DNA of 64,000 bases from Bicyclus anynana (lineage: Eukaryota; Arthropoda; Insecta; Lepidoptera; Nymphalidae): positions 7,219,355 through 7,283,354 of the forward strand of contig NC_069104.1 of the NCBI RefSeq assembly GCF_947172395.1, read 5' to 3'. Numbering within the stretch: the first letter of the stretch is position 1; each line of letters opens with the position of its first letter. A model generated the notes under the pieces. It made no database searches and was not told the DNA's origin. It was given only the letters and a program-made list of their open reading frames with translations. The position numbers and the translations under genes were made by a program. Shown here one piece after another: positions 63,774 through 64,000 of the stretch.

Positions 63774-64000
63774 CTGTTTACCAACGAACAAATTAAAAAT
63801 AAGGGTATACATCACTAGTCATTTCACACCTAAACATAATTATAATTAACTTGTTCTTAAATTAATAAAAATAAATTTGATTAATAAGCTTAGAAGAATT
63901 AGATATGATTAATATATTTTATATAACATTTTATAAACAAACAATACACAATTGAAAATAAATAAGTTATGAAATGACATGCGTTTTCTACCTTCATTTC
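63774..64000 (+). mobile_element. MITE G, cut by window end
   Basis: CTGTTTACCAACGAACAAAT preceded by TA (63772-63773). It aligns with 29222-29457 (TTGATTAATAAGCTTAGAA, GATTAATATATTTT). The right inverted end lies beyond the window. Confidence 0.85.

Overview
This window looks like a stretch of lepidopteran (moth or butterfly) nuclear DNA that is almost entirely intergenic or intronic. It is AT-rich and has no operon-like gene arrangement. It is packed with repeats typical of Lepidoptera: tRNA-derived SINEs, short non-autonomous Helitron-like elements ending in a hairpin plus CTAGT, RTE-type LINE 3' ends with ATG or AAGGT microsatellite tails, jockey/CR1-type LINE pieces, and many small TIR elements (MITEs). 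I cannot name the species. No complete host protein-coding gene is visible. The only host coding signals I would defend are a 25-nt putative first coding exon on the minus strand (36059-36083: good insect start context, signal-peptide-like MKTIFLLL, consensus splice donor) and, much more weakly, a possible terminal exon at 63550-63584.

Family names used here (local labels, not database names). SINE-A: about 310 bp, tRNA-like head (TAGCCCAGTGG, GGTTCGAATCC), tail GTTGATAATGATGATGA. SINE-B: about 300 bp, head TGGCGCAGTGG and GGTTCGATCCC, tail AAGGGCTAACTTGTAAAGAA plus A-run. SINE-E: head TAGCTCAACGG and GGTTCGATCCC, 3' part shared at 2.5, 37.5, 50.9 and 56.4 kb. HEL-1, -2, -3 and -4: Helitron-like elements. 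HEL-1 ends with the hairpin GCGGACG..CGTCCGC then TAGT. HEL-2 starts near TATTATAAAGCTGAAGAGTT and ends CGGCGTCAGCTAGT. HEL-3 starts near TATTATAAAGAGGTAAAGTT. HEL-4 is a longer relative. RTE-3': 5'-truncated LINE ends coding for ..GRPPTRW..AYVQQWTSI. D, E, F, G, K, N, P and S: other repeats described in their entries.

Layout. 0-9 kb: SINE-A, a two-unit HEL-1, a hAT MITE with an exact 8-bp duplication, a Helitron carrying a CCCTA array bracketed by an 86-bp direct duplication, and a second hAT MITE inside another repeat. 9-26 kb: SINEs, LINE tails, Helitron fragments, a long ATG microsatellite, a third hAT-like element, and repeat D in an inverted pair. 26-28.2 kb: a 5'-truncated LINE with an intact 393-codon reverse transcriptase frame and a 40-A tail. 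28-36 kb: dense nested Helitrons and MITEs, including a second Helitron bracketed by a duplicated flank and a large inverted duplication. 36-38.2 kb: the candidate first exon, a GC-rich promoter-like stretch, a duplicated foldback element, and a MITE nested inside another MITE. 38-54 kb: RTE, SINE and MITE copies. 54-55.4 kb: a GGGTA minisatellite ending in a Helitron terminus. 55-64 kb: mostly unique AT-rich sequence with scattered MITEs, a hAT MITE with an 8-bp duplication, and a TA-flanked MITE cut by the window edge.

The genes do not work together as a system. What can be read is a record of mobile-element activity: insertion into insertion, filled and empty sites, inverted duplications and expanding microsatellites inside Helitron ends. 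I found no evidence for a novel biochemical system. The most unusual structural theme is two unrelated loci where a Helitron-like element sits exactly between two copies of a long (86 and about 132 bp) flanking sequence.
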